A stretch of 64,000 nt of DNA, from NCBI RefSeq assembly GCF_900215375.1, contig NZ_OBEF01000008.1, forward strand, positions 166,259 to 230,258, written 5' to 3'. Below, piece after piece: positions 51,866-62,137 of the stretch. This DNA comes from Enterobacter sp. CC120223-11. Lineage in GTDB: Bacteria > Pseudomonadota > Gammaproteobacteria > Enterobacterales > Enterobacteriaceae. The position numbers were made by a program, and so were the translations under genes. Position 1 is the first letter of the stretch. Every line of letters begins with the position of its first letter. A model generated the notes under the pieces. It was not told where the DNA came from. It saw only the letters and a list, made by a program, of their open reading frames with translations, and did no database searches.

Positions 51866-52888
51866 TTCCTGCTTCACCAGCCGTGGCGGCATGATCTGAT
51901 TGCGGGTGCTGCTTTTACCCTCGACGATTCGCTGCAGCATTCTTTCGGCAACGCTTTTCCCCATTTCACGCGCCGGGGTGATAACCCAGCTCATAGGCGC
52001 ATCGTCGAGGTCCTCCTCCGGCACTTCTGCAAACGCTGCCAGCGCCACGTTTTTGTCATAATAATCGACGGCTCGATCGCCGCTTTTCCAGCCTGCACGC
52101 ATCAGGCCAAGCCATGCCCCCATCGCCACCACGCTGTTGTAACAGACGACGGCGGTAATGGTCGGGTTATGGCGAAGCAGCGTGGTCAAGGCATGAGAGG
52201 CCTGCTTCTGCGTGGCCTCACACTCCACCACCCATTCGCTGTGGAACGGCAGGCCAAACTTGAGTAAGGTTGCGCAGTAGCCGCCAACGCGTTCGGCGCG
52301 GGTCAGCGAGGCGCTCTGCCCGCCAATCCAGGCAATGCGCTGATGCCCGCGACGGATAAGATGCTCGGTCAGCATTTGTGCCGCCTGCATGTTGTCGGGA
52401 CGAATCAGGTCCACATCGTCGAGGTAGCTCGCCCGCGAGGCGAAAACCAGCGGCACACCGCATTCTTCGGCTTTATCACGCAGCTCTGCGCCTTTGTCCA
52501 CCGCGCCAGCAATCACCACGCCGTCCACGCCCTGGGACACCAGCGTGTCGAAACGCTGAAGCATGTGCTCGCCCTTGCGCCCGCCCTGGGTGAGAAACAC
52601 CATTTTGCCCTGCGTTTCCAGGGCATCAATCATGCCTGCGGCGAGCTCAGCGTAAAACGGCGCGCTGAGATCCCCCACGATAAGGCCTATAACACCCGTT
52701 TGCCCGCCGCGCAGCGATGCCGCCTGACGGTTACGCACGAATCCGAGTTGTTCGATCGCCTGGCTGACGCGTTCGCCGGTGGCGACAGAGATACGTCCTT
52801 TACCGCTTAAAACCAGCGAGACGGTGGCGACGGAAACCCCCGCCGCCTGCGCGACATCGTTAATTGTGACTTTTTTTGCAATGGCCAT
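51863..52888 (-). CDS. malI: MalI, LacI-family repressor of malXY
   Basis: A 341-residue LacI/GalR repressor. The N-terminal helix-turn-helix is VTINDVAQAAGVSVATVSLVLSG, followed by the hinge and a periplasmic-binding-protein-like effector domain (VIGLIVGDLSAPFYAELAAG; RGHQRIAWIGG). It represses malXY and itself. The ATG at 52888 matches the E. coli start. Two palindromic operators lie upstream. Confidence 0.95.
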   Translation of the reverse strand: MAIAKKVTINDVAQAAGVSVATVSLVLSGKGRISVATGERVSQAIEQLGFVRNRQAASLRGGQTGVIGLIVGDLSAPFYAELAAGMIDALETQGKMVFLTQGGRKGEHMLQRFDTLVSQGVDGVVIAGAVDKGAELRDKAEECGVPLVFASRASYLDDVDLIRPDNMQAAQMLTEHLIRRGHQRIAWIGGQSASLTRAERVGGYCATLLKFGLPFHSEWVVECEATQKQASHALTTLLRHNPTITAVVCYNSVVAMGAWLGLMRAGWKSGDRAVDYYDKNVALAAFAEVPEEDLDDAPMSWVITPAREMGKSVAERMLQRIVEGKSSTRNQIMPPRLVKQE

Positions 52889-52912
52889 GCGCCGTTGCCA
52901 CTCCTGCGTGGC

Positions 52913-52928
52913 GATAAAACGTTTTATC
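52913..52928. promoter_or_regulatory. MalI operator 1
   Basis: GATAAAACGTTTTATC is a perfect 16-bp palindrome, the known MalI operator sequence type, 25 bp upstream of malI. Confidence 0.9.
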
Positions 52929-52991
52929 AATGGGTTATATTTATAAACCTTATTATCGTTTGATTATGTGATTTTGCTCGCACTAAAATTA

Positions 52992-53007
52992 GGTAAAACG
53001 TTTTATC
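52992..53007. promoter_or_regulatory. MalI operator 2
   Basis: GGTAAAACGTTTTATC differs by one base from the perfect palindrome at 52913. It lies 53 bp before malX and 79 bp from the first operator (about seven to eight helix turns), so one MalI dimer pair could act on both divergent promoters. Confidence 0.9.
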
Positions 53008-53059
53008 TTCTCGTCACTTTCATACCTACTACAGAAATCTCAGGACAAGGAGTCGTTTT

Positions 53060-54652
53060 ATGACGGCGAAAGCAGCACAAAAAGTAACTCTCTGGGAGTT
53101 TTTCCAGCAGCTGGGCAAGACGTTCATGCTGCCAGTGGCGCTTCTCTCATTCTGCGGCATCATGTTGGGGATCGGCAGCTCGCTGAGCAGCCATGATGTC
53201 ACCACGCTTCTACCGTGGCTGGACACGCCTTTCCTGCAGGCCATGTTCGTCTGGATGAGCAAAGTCGGCTCTTTTGCCTTTAGCTTCCTGCCGGTCATGT
53301 TCTGTATCGCCATCCCTCTGGGCCTGGCGCGCGATAACAAAGGCGTTGCGGCCTTTGCAGGTTTTGTCGGCTATGCGGTCATGAACCTGGCCGTAAACTT
53401 CTGGCTGACGGCAAAAGGCATTCTGCCTACCACCGATGCTGCGGTTCTGAAAGCCAACAACATTCAAAGTATCCTGGGTATTCAGTCGATCGATACCGGG
53501 ATCCTCGGCGCGGTCATTTGCGGCATTATCGTGTGGAAATTGCATGAGCGTTTTCACACTATTCGCCTGCCTGATGCGCTGGCCTTCTTTGGGGGTACCC
53601 GTTTCGTCGCCATTATCACTGCCGTGGTGATGGGACTGGTGGGTCTGGCGATTCCACTGGTATGGCCTGTCTTTGCGATGGGCATCCGTGGCCTGGGCCA
53701 CATCATCAACAGCGCCGGTGACTTTGGCCCAATGATTTTCGGTACGGGTGAACGTCTGCTGCTGCCGTTTGGTCTCCAGCATATTCTTGTGGCGATCATT
53801 CGTTTCACTGATGCCGGTGGCACCATGGACGTTTGCGGGCATTCCGTAAGCGGTGCGCTGACTATCTTCCAGGCGCAGCTGAGCTGCCCGACCACCCAGG
53901 GCTTCTCCGAAAGCGCTACCCGCTTCCTGTCTCAGGGTAAAATGCCTGCCTTCCTCGGCGGTCTGCCGGGTGCTGCTCTGGCGATGTACCACTGCGCCCG
54001 CCCGGAAAACCGTCATAAAATTAAAGGCCTGCTGATCTCCGGCGTGATTGCCTGCGTCGTCGGCGGCACCACTGAACCGCTGGAGTTCCTGTTCCTGTTC
54101 GTGGCCCCGGTGCTTTACGCTATCCACGCGCTGCTGACCGGTCTGGGCTTCACCGTCATGGCCGTGCTCGGCGTGACTATCGGTAATACCGACGGCAACG
54201 TCATTGATTTCGTTGTCTTCGGTATCCTGCACGGTCTGGCCACCAAGTGGTACCTGGTACCTGTCGTGGCGGCGGTCTGGTTTGTGACTTACTACGTTAT
54301 CTTCCGCTTCGCTATCACTCGCTTTAACATCAAAACGCCTGGCCGCGATATCGACACGGCTTCCAGCGTGGAAAAAGCAGTGGCTGGCGTGACCGGTAAA
54401 TCCGGCTACAACACCCCGGCGATTCTCGCCGCGCTCGGTGGGGCTGAGAACATCACCAGTCTCGACAACTGCCTGACTCGTCTGCGTCTGAGCATTGAAG
54501 ATATGAGCAAAGTCGATGCTGATGCGCTGAAAGCCAACCGCGCCATCGGTGTAGTGAAGCTCAACGAGCACAGCCTGCAGGTTGTGATTGGGCCGCAGGT
54601 TCAGTCGGTAAAAGATGAATTATCCTCACTGATGAGCCCTGTTCAGGCGTAA
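53060..54652 (+). CDS. malX: MalX, PTS maltose/glucose-type IIBC component
   Basis: A 530-residue PTS permease of E. coli MalX length. The IIC domain (about 1-410, ten helices) holds FGTGERLLLPFGLQHI and the substrate motif GGTTEPLEFLFLFVAPVLY; the C-terminal IIB domain carries the phosphorylated Cys in SLDNCLTRLRLSI. It can carry glucose and maltose, but the native sugar is not known. AAGGAG precedes the ATG. Confidence 0.95.
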   Translation: MTAKAAQKVTLWEFFQQLGKTFMLPVALLSFCGIMLGIGSSLSSHDVTTLLPWLDTPFLQAMFVWMSKVGSFAFSFLPVMFCIAIPLGLARDNKGVAAFAGFVGYAVMNLAVNFWLTAKGILPTTDAAVLKANNIQSILGIQSIDTGILGAVICGIIVWKLHERFHTIRLPDALAFFGGTRFVAIITAVVMGLVGLAIPLVWPVFAMGIRGLGHIINSAGDFGPMIFGTGERLLLPFGLQHILVAIIRFTDAGGTMDVCGHSVSGALTIFQAQLSCPTTQGFSESATRFLSQGKMPAFLGGLPGAALAMYHCARPENRHKIKGLLISGVIACVVGGTTEPLEFLFLFVAPVLYAIHALLTGLGFTVMAVLGVTIGNTDGNVIDFVVFGILHGLATKWYLVPVVAAVWFVTYYVIFRFAITRFNIKTPGRDIDTASSVEKAVAGVTGKSGYNTPAILAALGGAENITSLDNCLTRLRLSIEDMSKVDADALKANRAIGVVKLNEHSLQVVIGPQVQSVKDELSSLMSPVQA

Positions 54653-54658
54653 ATCCCC

Positions 54659-54685
54659 TTTCCCCCTTCGTCCTGAAGGGGGAAA
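54659..54685 (+). other. Intercistronic hairpin between malX and malY
   Basis: TTTCCCCCTTC, loop GTCCT, GAAGGGGGAAA: an 11-pair perfect stem in the 69 bp between the two genes. No T run follows. It may protect malX mRNA or cut back malY expression. Confidence 0.8.
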
Positions 54686-54721
54686 ATGCTTCCTCCTCGT
54701 TTGACCGAAATGGAGTTTCCG

Positions 54722-55894
54722 ATGTTTGATTTCTCAACGGTTATCGATCGCCACGGCACCTGGTGCACCCAGTGGGACTACGTCGCCGACCGCTTCGGCA
54801 CCGCCGATTTACTGCCCTTCACAATCTCCGATATGGATTTTGCCACCGCTCCCTGCGTGCTTGACGCCATCAGCCAGCGCCTGAGCCACGGCGTGCTCGG
54901 CTACAGCCGCTGGAAGAACGAAGAGTTTCTTGGCGCCATTCAGCACTGGTTCAGCAAACGCTTCCACAGCAGCATTGATACCGATCACATCGTGTACGGC
55001 CCGTCGGTTATCTACATGGTTTCGCAGATGATTCGCCAGTGGTCTGAGGTGGGTGACGGCGTTGTGGTGCACACCCCGGCCTACGATGCATTTTATAAAG
55101 CCATTGAAGGCAATGAACGCACCATCGCCGCCGTGCCGCTGCATCAGACGGCCGAAGGCTGGCGCTGTGATATGGCCCTGCTGGAAAGCGTGCTTGCAGA
55201 GCCACGTAATAAAATCCTGCTGCTTTGCAGCCCACATAATCCAACCGGTAAGGTATGGACGCGCGAAGAGCTGACGACGATTGCCTCACTGTGCGAAAAA
55301 CACGGCGTGAAAGTCATCAGCGACGAAATTCATATGGACATGACCTGGAACGGCCATCGCCATATTCCGTGGTGCGACGTCGCGAAGAGCGACTGGGCGC
55401 TGTTCACCTCTGGCTCTAAAAGCTTCAACATTCCGGCGCTGACCGGCGCATACGGCCTGATTGGCAATGAAACCACTCGCAATGGCTATCTCAGCGCGCT
55501 GAAAGGCCGCGATGGGCTTTCTTCGCCGTCGATCCCGGCGGTTATCGCCCATATTGCGGCCTATGAGCAAGGCGAAGCCTGGCTGGATGCGCTGCGCGAT
55601 TATTTGCAGGCAAACATGCGTTATATTGCCGATGAGCTCAACGCGGCTTTCCCTGAACTGAACTGGCAGCCACCGCAGTCCACCTATCTCGCCTGGATCG
55701 ATTTACGGCCGCTGCACGTTGATGACAAACTGCTGCAAAAAATCCTCATTGAGCAGCAAAAAGTCGCCATCATGCCGGGATATACCTACGGTGAAGAGGG
55801 CAACGGTTTTGTGCGTCTCAACGCAGGCTGCCCGCGCAGCAAGCTCGAAAAAGGCGTTCAGGCACTGATTAACGCCCTGCACGCCGCGCGTTGA
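54722..55894 (+). CDS. malY: MalY, cystathionine beta-lyase and modulator of MalT
   Basis: A 390-residue PLP enzyme of fold type I, E. coli length. The PLP Lys is Lys233 in FTSGSKSFNIPAL; PHNPTGKVWT and SDEIHMD are the other cofactor segments. MalY cleaves cystathionine and, separately, binds MalT and keeps it inactive. GGAG precedes the ATG at 54722. It is the second gene of the malXY operon. Confidence 0.95.
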   Translation: MFDFSTVIDRHGTWCTQWDYVADRFGTADLLPFTISDMDFATAPCVLDAISQRLSHGVLGYSRWKNEEFLGAIQHWFSKRFHSSIDTDHIVYGPSVIYMVSQMIRQWSEVGDGVVVHTPAYDAFYKAIEGNERTIAAVPLHQTAEGWRCDMALLESVLAEPRNKILLLCSPHNPTGKVWTREELTTIASLCEKHGVKVISDEIHMDMTWNGHRHIPWCDVAKSDWALFTSGSKSFNIPALTGAYGLIGNETTRNGYLSALKGRDGLSSPSIPAVIAHIAAYEQGEAWLDALRDYLQANMRYIADELNAAFPELNWQPPQSTYLAWIDLRPLHVDDKLLQKILIEQQKVAIMPGYTYGEEGNGFVRLNAGCPRSKLEKGVQALINALHAAR

Positions 55895-55898
55895 TTCT

Positions 55899-55928
55899 GT
55901 TGCGCAACTAACTATTTCGTTGCGCAAA
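55899..55928. promoter_or_regulatory. Paired palindromes upstream of add
   Basis: GTTGCGCAAC occurs at 55899-55908 and GTTGCGCAA(A) at 55919-55928, centres 20 bp apart (two helix turns). Each unit is itself a palindrome and together they form a nine-pair stem. They lie 65-95 bp before add, in the promoter region, and directly after malY. This looks like a tandem operator; the protein is not known. Confidence 0.5.
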
Positions 55929-55992
55929 ATAGCTTTTCACCGCGTTTTCACTTTATAATGTGTCGCACTTTACCTAAAAAATGAGTGCGACC

Positions 55993-56994
55993 ATGATTCA
56001 TAAAGACCTGCCCCTGACAGACATCCACCGCCACCTCGATGGCAACATTCGCGCACAAACCATTCTCGAACTCGGTCGCCAGCATAATATTGTCCTGCCC
56101 GCTGACTCACTGGACGCCCTGCGCCCGCACGTGCAGGTCACCAGCCTCGAACCTGACCTGGTGAGCTTCCTCAGCAAGCTCGACTGGGGCGTGAAGGTGC
56201 TGGCCGATTTAGACGCCTGCCGCCGTGTCGCTTATGAAAACATCGAAGACGCCGCCCGCAACGGTATTCATTACGTTGAGCTGCGTTTCTCGCCGGGTTA
56301 CATGGCAATGACCCACAATCTGCCTGTGGCAGGCGTGGTGGAAGCTGTGATCGCAGGCGTGCAGCAAGGCTGCCGTGATTTCCCGGTCAAAGCGAACCTG
56401 ATTGGCATCATGAGCCGCACCTTCGGCGAAGCAGCCTGCGAACAGGAGCTGAACGCCCTGCTGGCACACCGCGACAGCATCACCGCGCTGGACCTGGCGG
56501 GCGATGAGCTCGGTTTCCCCGGGAGCCTGTTCCTCAATCATTTCAACCGCGCACGCGATGCGGGCTGGCGTATTACCGTCCACGCAGGCGAAGCGGCAGG
56601 CCCGGAAAGCATCTGGCAGGCAATACGTGAGCTGGGCGCGGAGCGTATCGGTCACGGCGTGAAGGCCGTTGAGGATCGCGCGCTGATGGATTTTCTCGTT
56701 GAACAGCGCATCGGGATCGAATCCTGCCTGACCTCCAATATCCAGACCAGCACCGTGCCGGAGCTTGCGCGTCATCCGCTGAAAACCTTCCTTGAGCACG
56801 GCGTGCTGGCCTCGCTGAATACCGACGACCCGGCGGTTCAGGGCGTGGATCTTATCCATGAATATGAGGTTGCCGCCCCGGCTGCGGGTCTGTCCGCCGC
56901 GCAAATTCGTCAGGCGCAAATCAACGGCCTGGAAATCGCGTTCCTCTCGGCGCAGGAGAAGCAGGCGCTGATCGAGAAAGTGAAAGCCGCTTAA
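55993..56994 (+). CDS. add: Adenosine deaminase
   Basis: A 333-residue zinc enzyme of E. coli length. Zinc and catalytic residues are His12 and His14 (DIHRHLDGN), His and Glu in [12 protein letters not shown], His in RIGHGVKA and the Asp pair in [11 protein letters not shown]. It converts adenosine and deoxyadenosine to inosine forms. The ATG at 55993 fits the E. coli start; the ATG at 55981 would add four residues. Confidence 0.96.
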   Translation: MIHKDLPLTDIHRHLDGNIRAQTILELGRQHNIVLPADSLDALRPHVQVTSLEPDLVSFLSKLDWGVKVLADLDACRRVAYENIEDAARNGIHYVELRFSPGYMAMTHNLPVAGVVEAVIAGVQQGCRDFPVKANLIGIMSRTFGEAACEQELNALLAHRDSITALDLAGDELGFPGSLFLNHFNRARDAGWRITVHAGEAAGPESIWQAIRELGAERIGHGVKAVEDRALMDFLVEQRIGIESCLTSNIQTSTVPELARHPLKTFLEHGVLASLNTDDPAVQGVDLIHEYEVAAPAAGLSAAQIRQAQINGLEIAFLSAQEKQALIEKVKAA

Positions 56995-57008
56995 CCTGCT
57001 TTCAGTTG

Positions 57009-57042
57009 TAAAAAAAGCCGCTCATTTGAGCGGCTTTTTGGT
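57009..57042. terminator. Bidirectional terminator between add and ydgJ
   Basis: AAAAAAGCCGCTC, loop ATTT, GAGCGGCTTTTTGG. Symmetrical A/T runs let it serve both convergent genes. Confidence 0.9.
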
Positions 57043-57060
57043 TTACGGCGCGGGTCTGAT

Positions 57061-58101
57061 TCAGGTCAGGCTCAGCGTCGAGCGGTGCTTCGCCGATTCA
57101 ATCCCCAGCTCAATCAATTCCATAATCTGAATGGCCTGGCTTGCCGGAACAGGGTTCTCACCGCTGCCGTTCAGCGCATCGCGAATACCTGCGTAGTACG
57201 CAGGATAGTTACCCGGCACCGTCAGCCACGTCTCTTCGCTACGATCGTCACCGTTCACACGCGTTACCACGCCGTCGCGCATATCATAGCCCCAGTCTTC
57301 CTGCGGCAGACGTTCGCCGTTTTTCAGGCGCTCTTCCTGCGGATCCAGACCGTATTTTACATAGCTCGCGCGGGTGCCGTGCACGATGTAGCGGGCGGAT
57401 TCAGCCGCCGCCAGCAGCGTGCCGTGCAGCACTACACGGCGCTGTGGGTAGGTCAAAACGGCGTGGAAGTAGTCTGTGGACTGCGCGCCCGGACGCAGCT
57501 GCGCCAGATCGACGGTCAGGCTGACGGGCAGGCCGAACAGGTTGATGGCCTGATCGAGCAGATGCGGGCCTAAGTCATACCAGATGCCGCTGCCAGGGCC
57601 GCCCTGCTCACGCCAGCGGTTGCGCACTTCCGGACGGTAGCGGTCGAAATGCGATTCAAAGAAGGTGACTTCGCCGAGCTCGCCTCCGGCAATCAGCTGC
57701 TTCACGGTCAGGAAATCGCTGTCCCAGCGGCGGTTATGGAATACCGACAGCAGACGCCCCAGACTGCGGGCCAGCGCATCCAACTCACGGGCCTGTGACA
57801 GTGTCACAGTAAAAGGTTTGTCCACCACAACGTGCTTGCCCGCTTCCAGCGCGGCTTTCGCCAGGGGGAAGTGGGTGTCGTTTGGCGTGGGGATCACAAT
57901 CAAATCAATGCTCGGGTCGTTGAACAGATGCTTCGGCTCCGAAACGACCTTCACGCCCGGCCAGTCGGCTTTGACTTTTGCTTCATCGCTGCTGGAAACC
58001 GCCGCCAGCTCCATGCCCGACGTGCCGCTGATCAGCGGTGCGTGAAAGGTTTTACTCGCGTAGCCATAGCCAATTAATCCGACGCGGATAGTGTCACTCA
58101 T
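57061..58101 (-). CDS. ydgJ: YdgJ, Gfo/Idh/MocA-family oxidoreductase
   Basis: A 346-residue NAD(P)-dependent oxidoreductase of E. coli YdgJ length. The Rossmann start is VGLIGYGYASKTFHAPLI, and the conserved Lys is in VVDKPFTVTL. The C-terminal domain begins with the FESHFDRYRPE strand. Relatives act on sugars and inositols; the substrate is not known. Confidence 0.93.
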   Translation of the reverse strand: MSDTIRVGLIGYGYASKTFHAPLISGTSGMELAAVSSSDEAKVKADWPGVKVVSEPKHLFNDPSIDLIVIPTPNDTHFPLAKAALEAGKHVVVDKPFTVTLSQARELDALARSLGRLLSVFHNRRWDSDFLTVKQLIAGGELGEVTFFESHFDRYRPEVRNRWREQGGPGSGIWYDLGPHLLDQAINLFGLPVSLTVDLAQLRPGAQSTDYFHAVLTYPQRRVVLHGTLLAAAESARYIVHGTRASYVKYGLDPQEERLKNGERLPQEDWGYDMRDGVVTRVNGDDRSEETWLTVPGNYPAYYAGIRDALNGSGENPVPASQAIQIMELIELGIESAKHRSTLSLT

Positions 58102-58303
58102 GTTATCGCCCTCATCTGTGGATGGCTGTCATTTCACAACATCTGCCAGCACCTCACAACTCATTATTAACAATCTTCTTACCCGAACGTCTCATCTTTC
58201 AGCAGATGGTGAAAAAAGAGACGAATTGCTCACTCCTCGCCCTGGCCCGAACGCGTTGTTCCTGGTACTATTCCAGGCTGGATTTTTGGAGACATTGACT
58301 GTT

Positions 58304-58447
58304 ATGACTATGGTATTTAACCGCATCGTCGAGCTGGTGGGCTGGATTGTGCTAGGGGTCTGCGTATTGCTGCTGATTGCAGCGCATCACATTGATAACT
58401 ACCAGGCTCCGGAACCCCCCGCTACGGCCACGGCGCCGCACAAGTGA
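58304..58447 (+). CDS. blr: Blr, small division-linked membrane protein
   Basis: A 47-residue protein with one membrane helix (IVELVGWIVLGVCVLLLIAAHHIDNYQ), clearly related to the 41-residue E. coli Blr. Blr joins the divisome and changes beta-lactam susceptibility. GGAG lies 12 bases before the first ATG; ATG codons at 58304 and 58310 are both possible starts. Here the next gene is a GH1 enzyme rather than cnu. Confidence 0.88.
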   Translation: MTMVFNRIVELVGWIVLGVCVLLLIAAHHIDNYQAPEPPATATAPHK

Positions 58448-58461
58448 TCGTCAGAAAGTGA

Positions 58462-59958
<1,497 letters not shown>

Positions 59959-60182
59959 TCTTCCTCCCCGGGCGCCTTCCGGCGCCTGATATTTCGCTTA
60001 GAAAATTCCTATTTAAAGTTTTACGTGGCCAGAATGTGCTTCTTTGCTTGTTTTTGGCGCTTATAGCCTAAATAATTCGAGCGCTTCTTGTGGCCTGCCA
60101 GGCCAATTATCAGGCCTGACAACCCACGCCAGCTGATTATATTTCTCTAATAATTACAACACCATAAATGGAAAGTGCTAAC
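59959..60182. other. Intergenic region upstream of cnu with hairpins
   Basis: About 220 bp. GGCGCC-TTCC-GGCGCC at 59971-59986 is a stable tetraloop hairpin just after the GH1 gene with no T run. A second dyad, GGCCTGCCAGGCC around 60092-60104, is followed by another CAGGCCTG at 60111-60118. The cnu promoter must lie at the right end. Confidence 0.45.
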
Positions 60183-60398
60183 ATGACCGTCCAGGACTAC
60201 TTATTAAAATTTCGTAAAATCAGTTCTCTTGAAAGTCTGGAAAAGCTTTTTGATCACCTGAATTATTCCCTCAGCGACACTCAGGAGATCGTGAATATGT
60301 ATCGCGCCGCCGATCACCGCCGCGCCGAGCTGGTTTCCGGCGGACGCCTGTACGATATCGGCCAGGTCCCGAAGACGGTGTGGCGCTACGTGCAATAA
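60183..60398 (+). CDS. cnu: Cnu, Hha/YmoA-family nucleoid-modulating protein
   Basis: A 71-residue protein nearly identical to E. coli Cnu (YdgT): [21 protein letters not shown] and [15 protein letters not shown]. It joins H-NS and StpA to silence horizontally gained genes and was first found by binding near oriC. The ATG at 60183 has GGAAAG before it. It lies upstream of ydgK and rsx as in E. coli. Confidence 0.96.
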   Translation: MTVQDYLLKFRKISSLESLEKLFDHLNYSLSDTQEIVNMYRAADHRRAELVSGGRLYDIGQVPKTVWRYVQ

Positions 60399-60471
60399 AG
60401 ACTGTTTTCTGCCGCGTCAGTTGCTTATACTTCTCGCCCGCTTTTTTGACTGACGCTGATTCGGAGAAGTC

Positions 60472-60900
60472 ATGACCGCAGAACCTACGGAACGTATTGG
60501 TGGCTGGCTGCTTGCCCCGCTTGCCTGGCTGATTGTCGCCCTGATTAGCGTGACGCTAACGACGCTGAATTTTATTGGCGTGCTTTTTGTTGCCAATCTG
60601 AAGGTATTGAGTACGACGAATCTGGCGCTGATTGGCCTGTCACTGGTGTTTGGCCTGTTGATGTGGTGCTACACGCTGTGGCTCACCGCCGCGTTTTTCA
60701 AACGCCGCAGGCTGGTGCCTAAGCATTACATCATCTGGCTGCTTATCATGGTTCTGCTGGCCGTCAAAACCTTTGCTTTTGCGCCGGTATCCGATGCGTT
60801 AGCCCTGCGCCAGCTTCTGTTCCCGCTGCTGGCCACCGCGCTGTTAGTTCCGTACTTCAAACGTTCTGCGCGGGTGAAACGCACCTTCGTTCAGCCGTAA
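60472..60900 (+). CDS. ydgK: YdgK, DUF2569 inner-membrane protein
   Basis: A 142-residue membrane protein with four helices and the DUF2569 start ERIGGWLLAPLAWLIV. Function unknown. It stands between cnu and rsxA, the E. coli order, with a terminator after it. Confidence 0.92.
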   Translation: MTAEPTERIGGWLLAPLAWLIVALISVTLTTLNFIGVLFVANLKVLSTTNLALIGLSLVFGLLMWCYTLWLTAAFFKRRRLVPKHYIIWLLIMVLLAVKTFAFAPVSDALALRQLLFPLLATALLVPYFKRSARVKRTFVQP

Positions 60901-60921
60901 TAACCCTACAGATAATCAGTT

Positions 60922-60963
60922 GTCGCCTGCTTCGGTTTGACCGATAATAGGCGGCTTTTTTTC
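60922..60963 (+). terminator. Terminator between ydgK and rsxA
   Basis: Outer arms GTCGCCT and AGGCGGC and inner arms CGGT and ACCG form a two-part stem followed by eight T, just before rsxA. Some read-through or an rsx promoter to its right must exist. Confidence 0.7.
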
Positions 60964-60977
60964 GTTTCAGGCGCACT

Positions 60978-61559
60978 ATGACCGACTACCTGCTGCTTTT
61001 TATCGGCACCGTTCTGGTAAATAACTTCGTTCTGGTAAAGTTCCTCGGACTTTGCCCGTTTATGGGCGTTTCCAAAAAGCTGGAAACCGCCATGGGCATG
61101 GGCCTTGCCACCACCTTTGTGATGACCCTGGCCTCCGTCTGCGCCTGGCTCATCGACACCTGGATCCTGATCCCCCTGGGCCTGGTTTACCTGCGAACGC
61201 TGGCCTTTATTCTGGTTATCGCCGTTGTCGTGCAATTCACCGAAATGGTGGTGCGTAAAACCAGCCCGGCGCTCTATCGCCTGCTCGGCATTTTCCTGCC
61301 GCTGATTACCACCAACTGTGCGGTACTCGGCGTGGCGCTGCTGAATATCAACCTCGGGCACAATTTTCTACAATCGGCGCTGTACGGCTTCTCTGCCGCC
61401 GTCGGTTTCTCGCTGGTGATGGTGCTGTTTGCCGCCATTCGTGAACGCCTGGTGGTTGCCGACGTGCCCGCTCCGTTTAAGGGCAATGCCATTGCGCTTA
61501 TCACCGCCGGGCTGATGTCTCTGGCCTTTATGGGCTTTAGTGGTTTGGTGAAGCTGTAA
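60978..61559 (+). CDS. rsxA: RsxA, electron transport complex subunit
   Basis: A 193-residue membrane protein with six helices, homologous to RnfA and Nqr[21 protein letters not shown] and [15 protein letters not shown] hold the paired Cys that hold a membrane [2Fe-2S] cluster. The Rsx complex uses reduced cofactor and ion gradient to keep SoxR reduced. Its stop overlaps the rsxB ATG (TAATG). Confidence 0.97.
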   Translation: MTDYLLLFIGTVLVNNFVLVKFLGLCPFMGVSKKLETAMGMGLATTFVMTLASVCAWLIDTWILIPLGLVYLRTLAFILVIAVVVQFTEMVVRKTSPALYRLLGIFLPLITTNCAVLGVALLNINLGHNFLQSALYGFSAAVGFSLVMVLFAAIRERLVVADVPAPFKGNAIALITAGLMSLAFMGFSGLVKL

Positions 61560-62137
61560 TGACCTTAGTGTGGATTGCCATTGCCGCCATCAGCCTGTTA
61601 GGGCTTATCTTTGGCGGTATTCTCGGATACGCCTCGCGTCGCTTCGCGGTGGAGGACGATCCTGTCGTTGAAAAAATCGATGAGATTCTGCCGCAGAGCC
61701 AGTGTGGCCAGTGCGGCTACCCGGGCTGCCGTCCTTATGCCGAAGCCGTCGGTAGCAACGGTGAAAAAATCAACCGCTGCGCCCCGGGTGGCGAAGCGGT
61801 AATGTTGAAAATTGCTACCCTGCTCAATGTTGATCCGCAGCCTGTTGACGGCGATGAAGAAGCCGCCGAGCCAGTGCGCATGCTTGCGGTCATTGATGAA
61901 CCCAACTGCATCGGCTGCACCAAGTGCATTCAGGCCTGCCCGGTAGACGCCATCGTGGGCGCCACGCGTGCCATGCACACCGTGGTAAGCGACCTGTGCA
62001 CCGGCTGCAACCTCTGCGTCGCGCCTTGTCCGACGCAATGTATCGAATTACGTCCGGTCGCCGAGACGACCGAGAGCTGGAAGTGGGACCTGCAGACCAT
62101 TCCAGTCCGTATTATTCCAGTGGAACAGCATGCTTAA
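61559..62137 (+). CDS. rsxB: RsxB, iron-sulfur subunit
   Basis: A 192-residue ferredoxin-like protein with an N-terminal membrane helix ([21 protein letters not shown] in part), a four-Cys motif CGQCGYPGC...C, and two [4Fe-4S] motifs [12 protein letters not shown] and [12 protein letters not shown]. It passes electrons between RsxC/D and RsxA. It overlaps rsxC by 8 bp. Confidence 0.97.
   Translation: MTLVWIAIAAISLLGLIFGGILGYASRRFAVEDDPVVEKIDEILPQSQCGQCGYPGCRPYAEAVGSNGEKINRCAPGGEAVMLKIATLLNVDPQPVDGDEEAAEPVRMLAVIDEPNCIGCTKCIQACPVDAIVGATRAMHTVVSDLCTGCNLCVAPCPTQCIELRPVAETTESWKWDLQTIPVRIIPVEQHA

Noticed and set aside
53210..54571. 453-codon open frame opposite malX
   Set aside because: Antisense shadow of a membrane protein gene; no start signal or family resemblance.
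59971..59986. Terminator after the GH1 gene
   Set aside because: The hairpin is strong but is followed by TGATATTTCG, not a T run, so I list it only as a hairpin.
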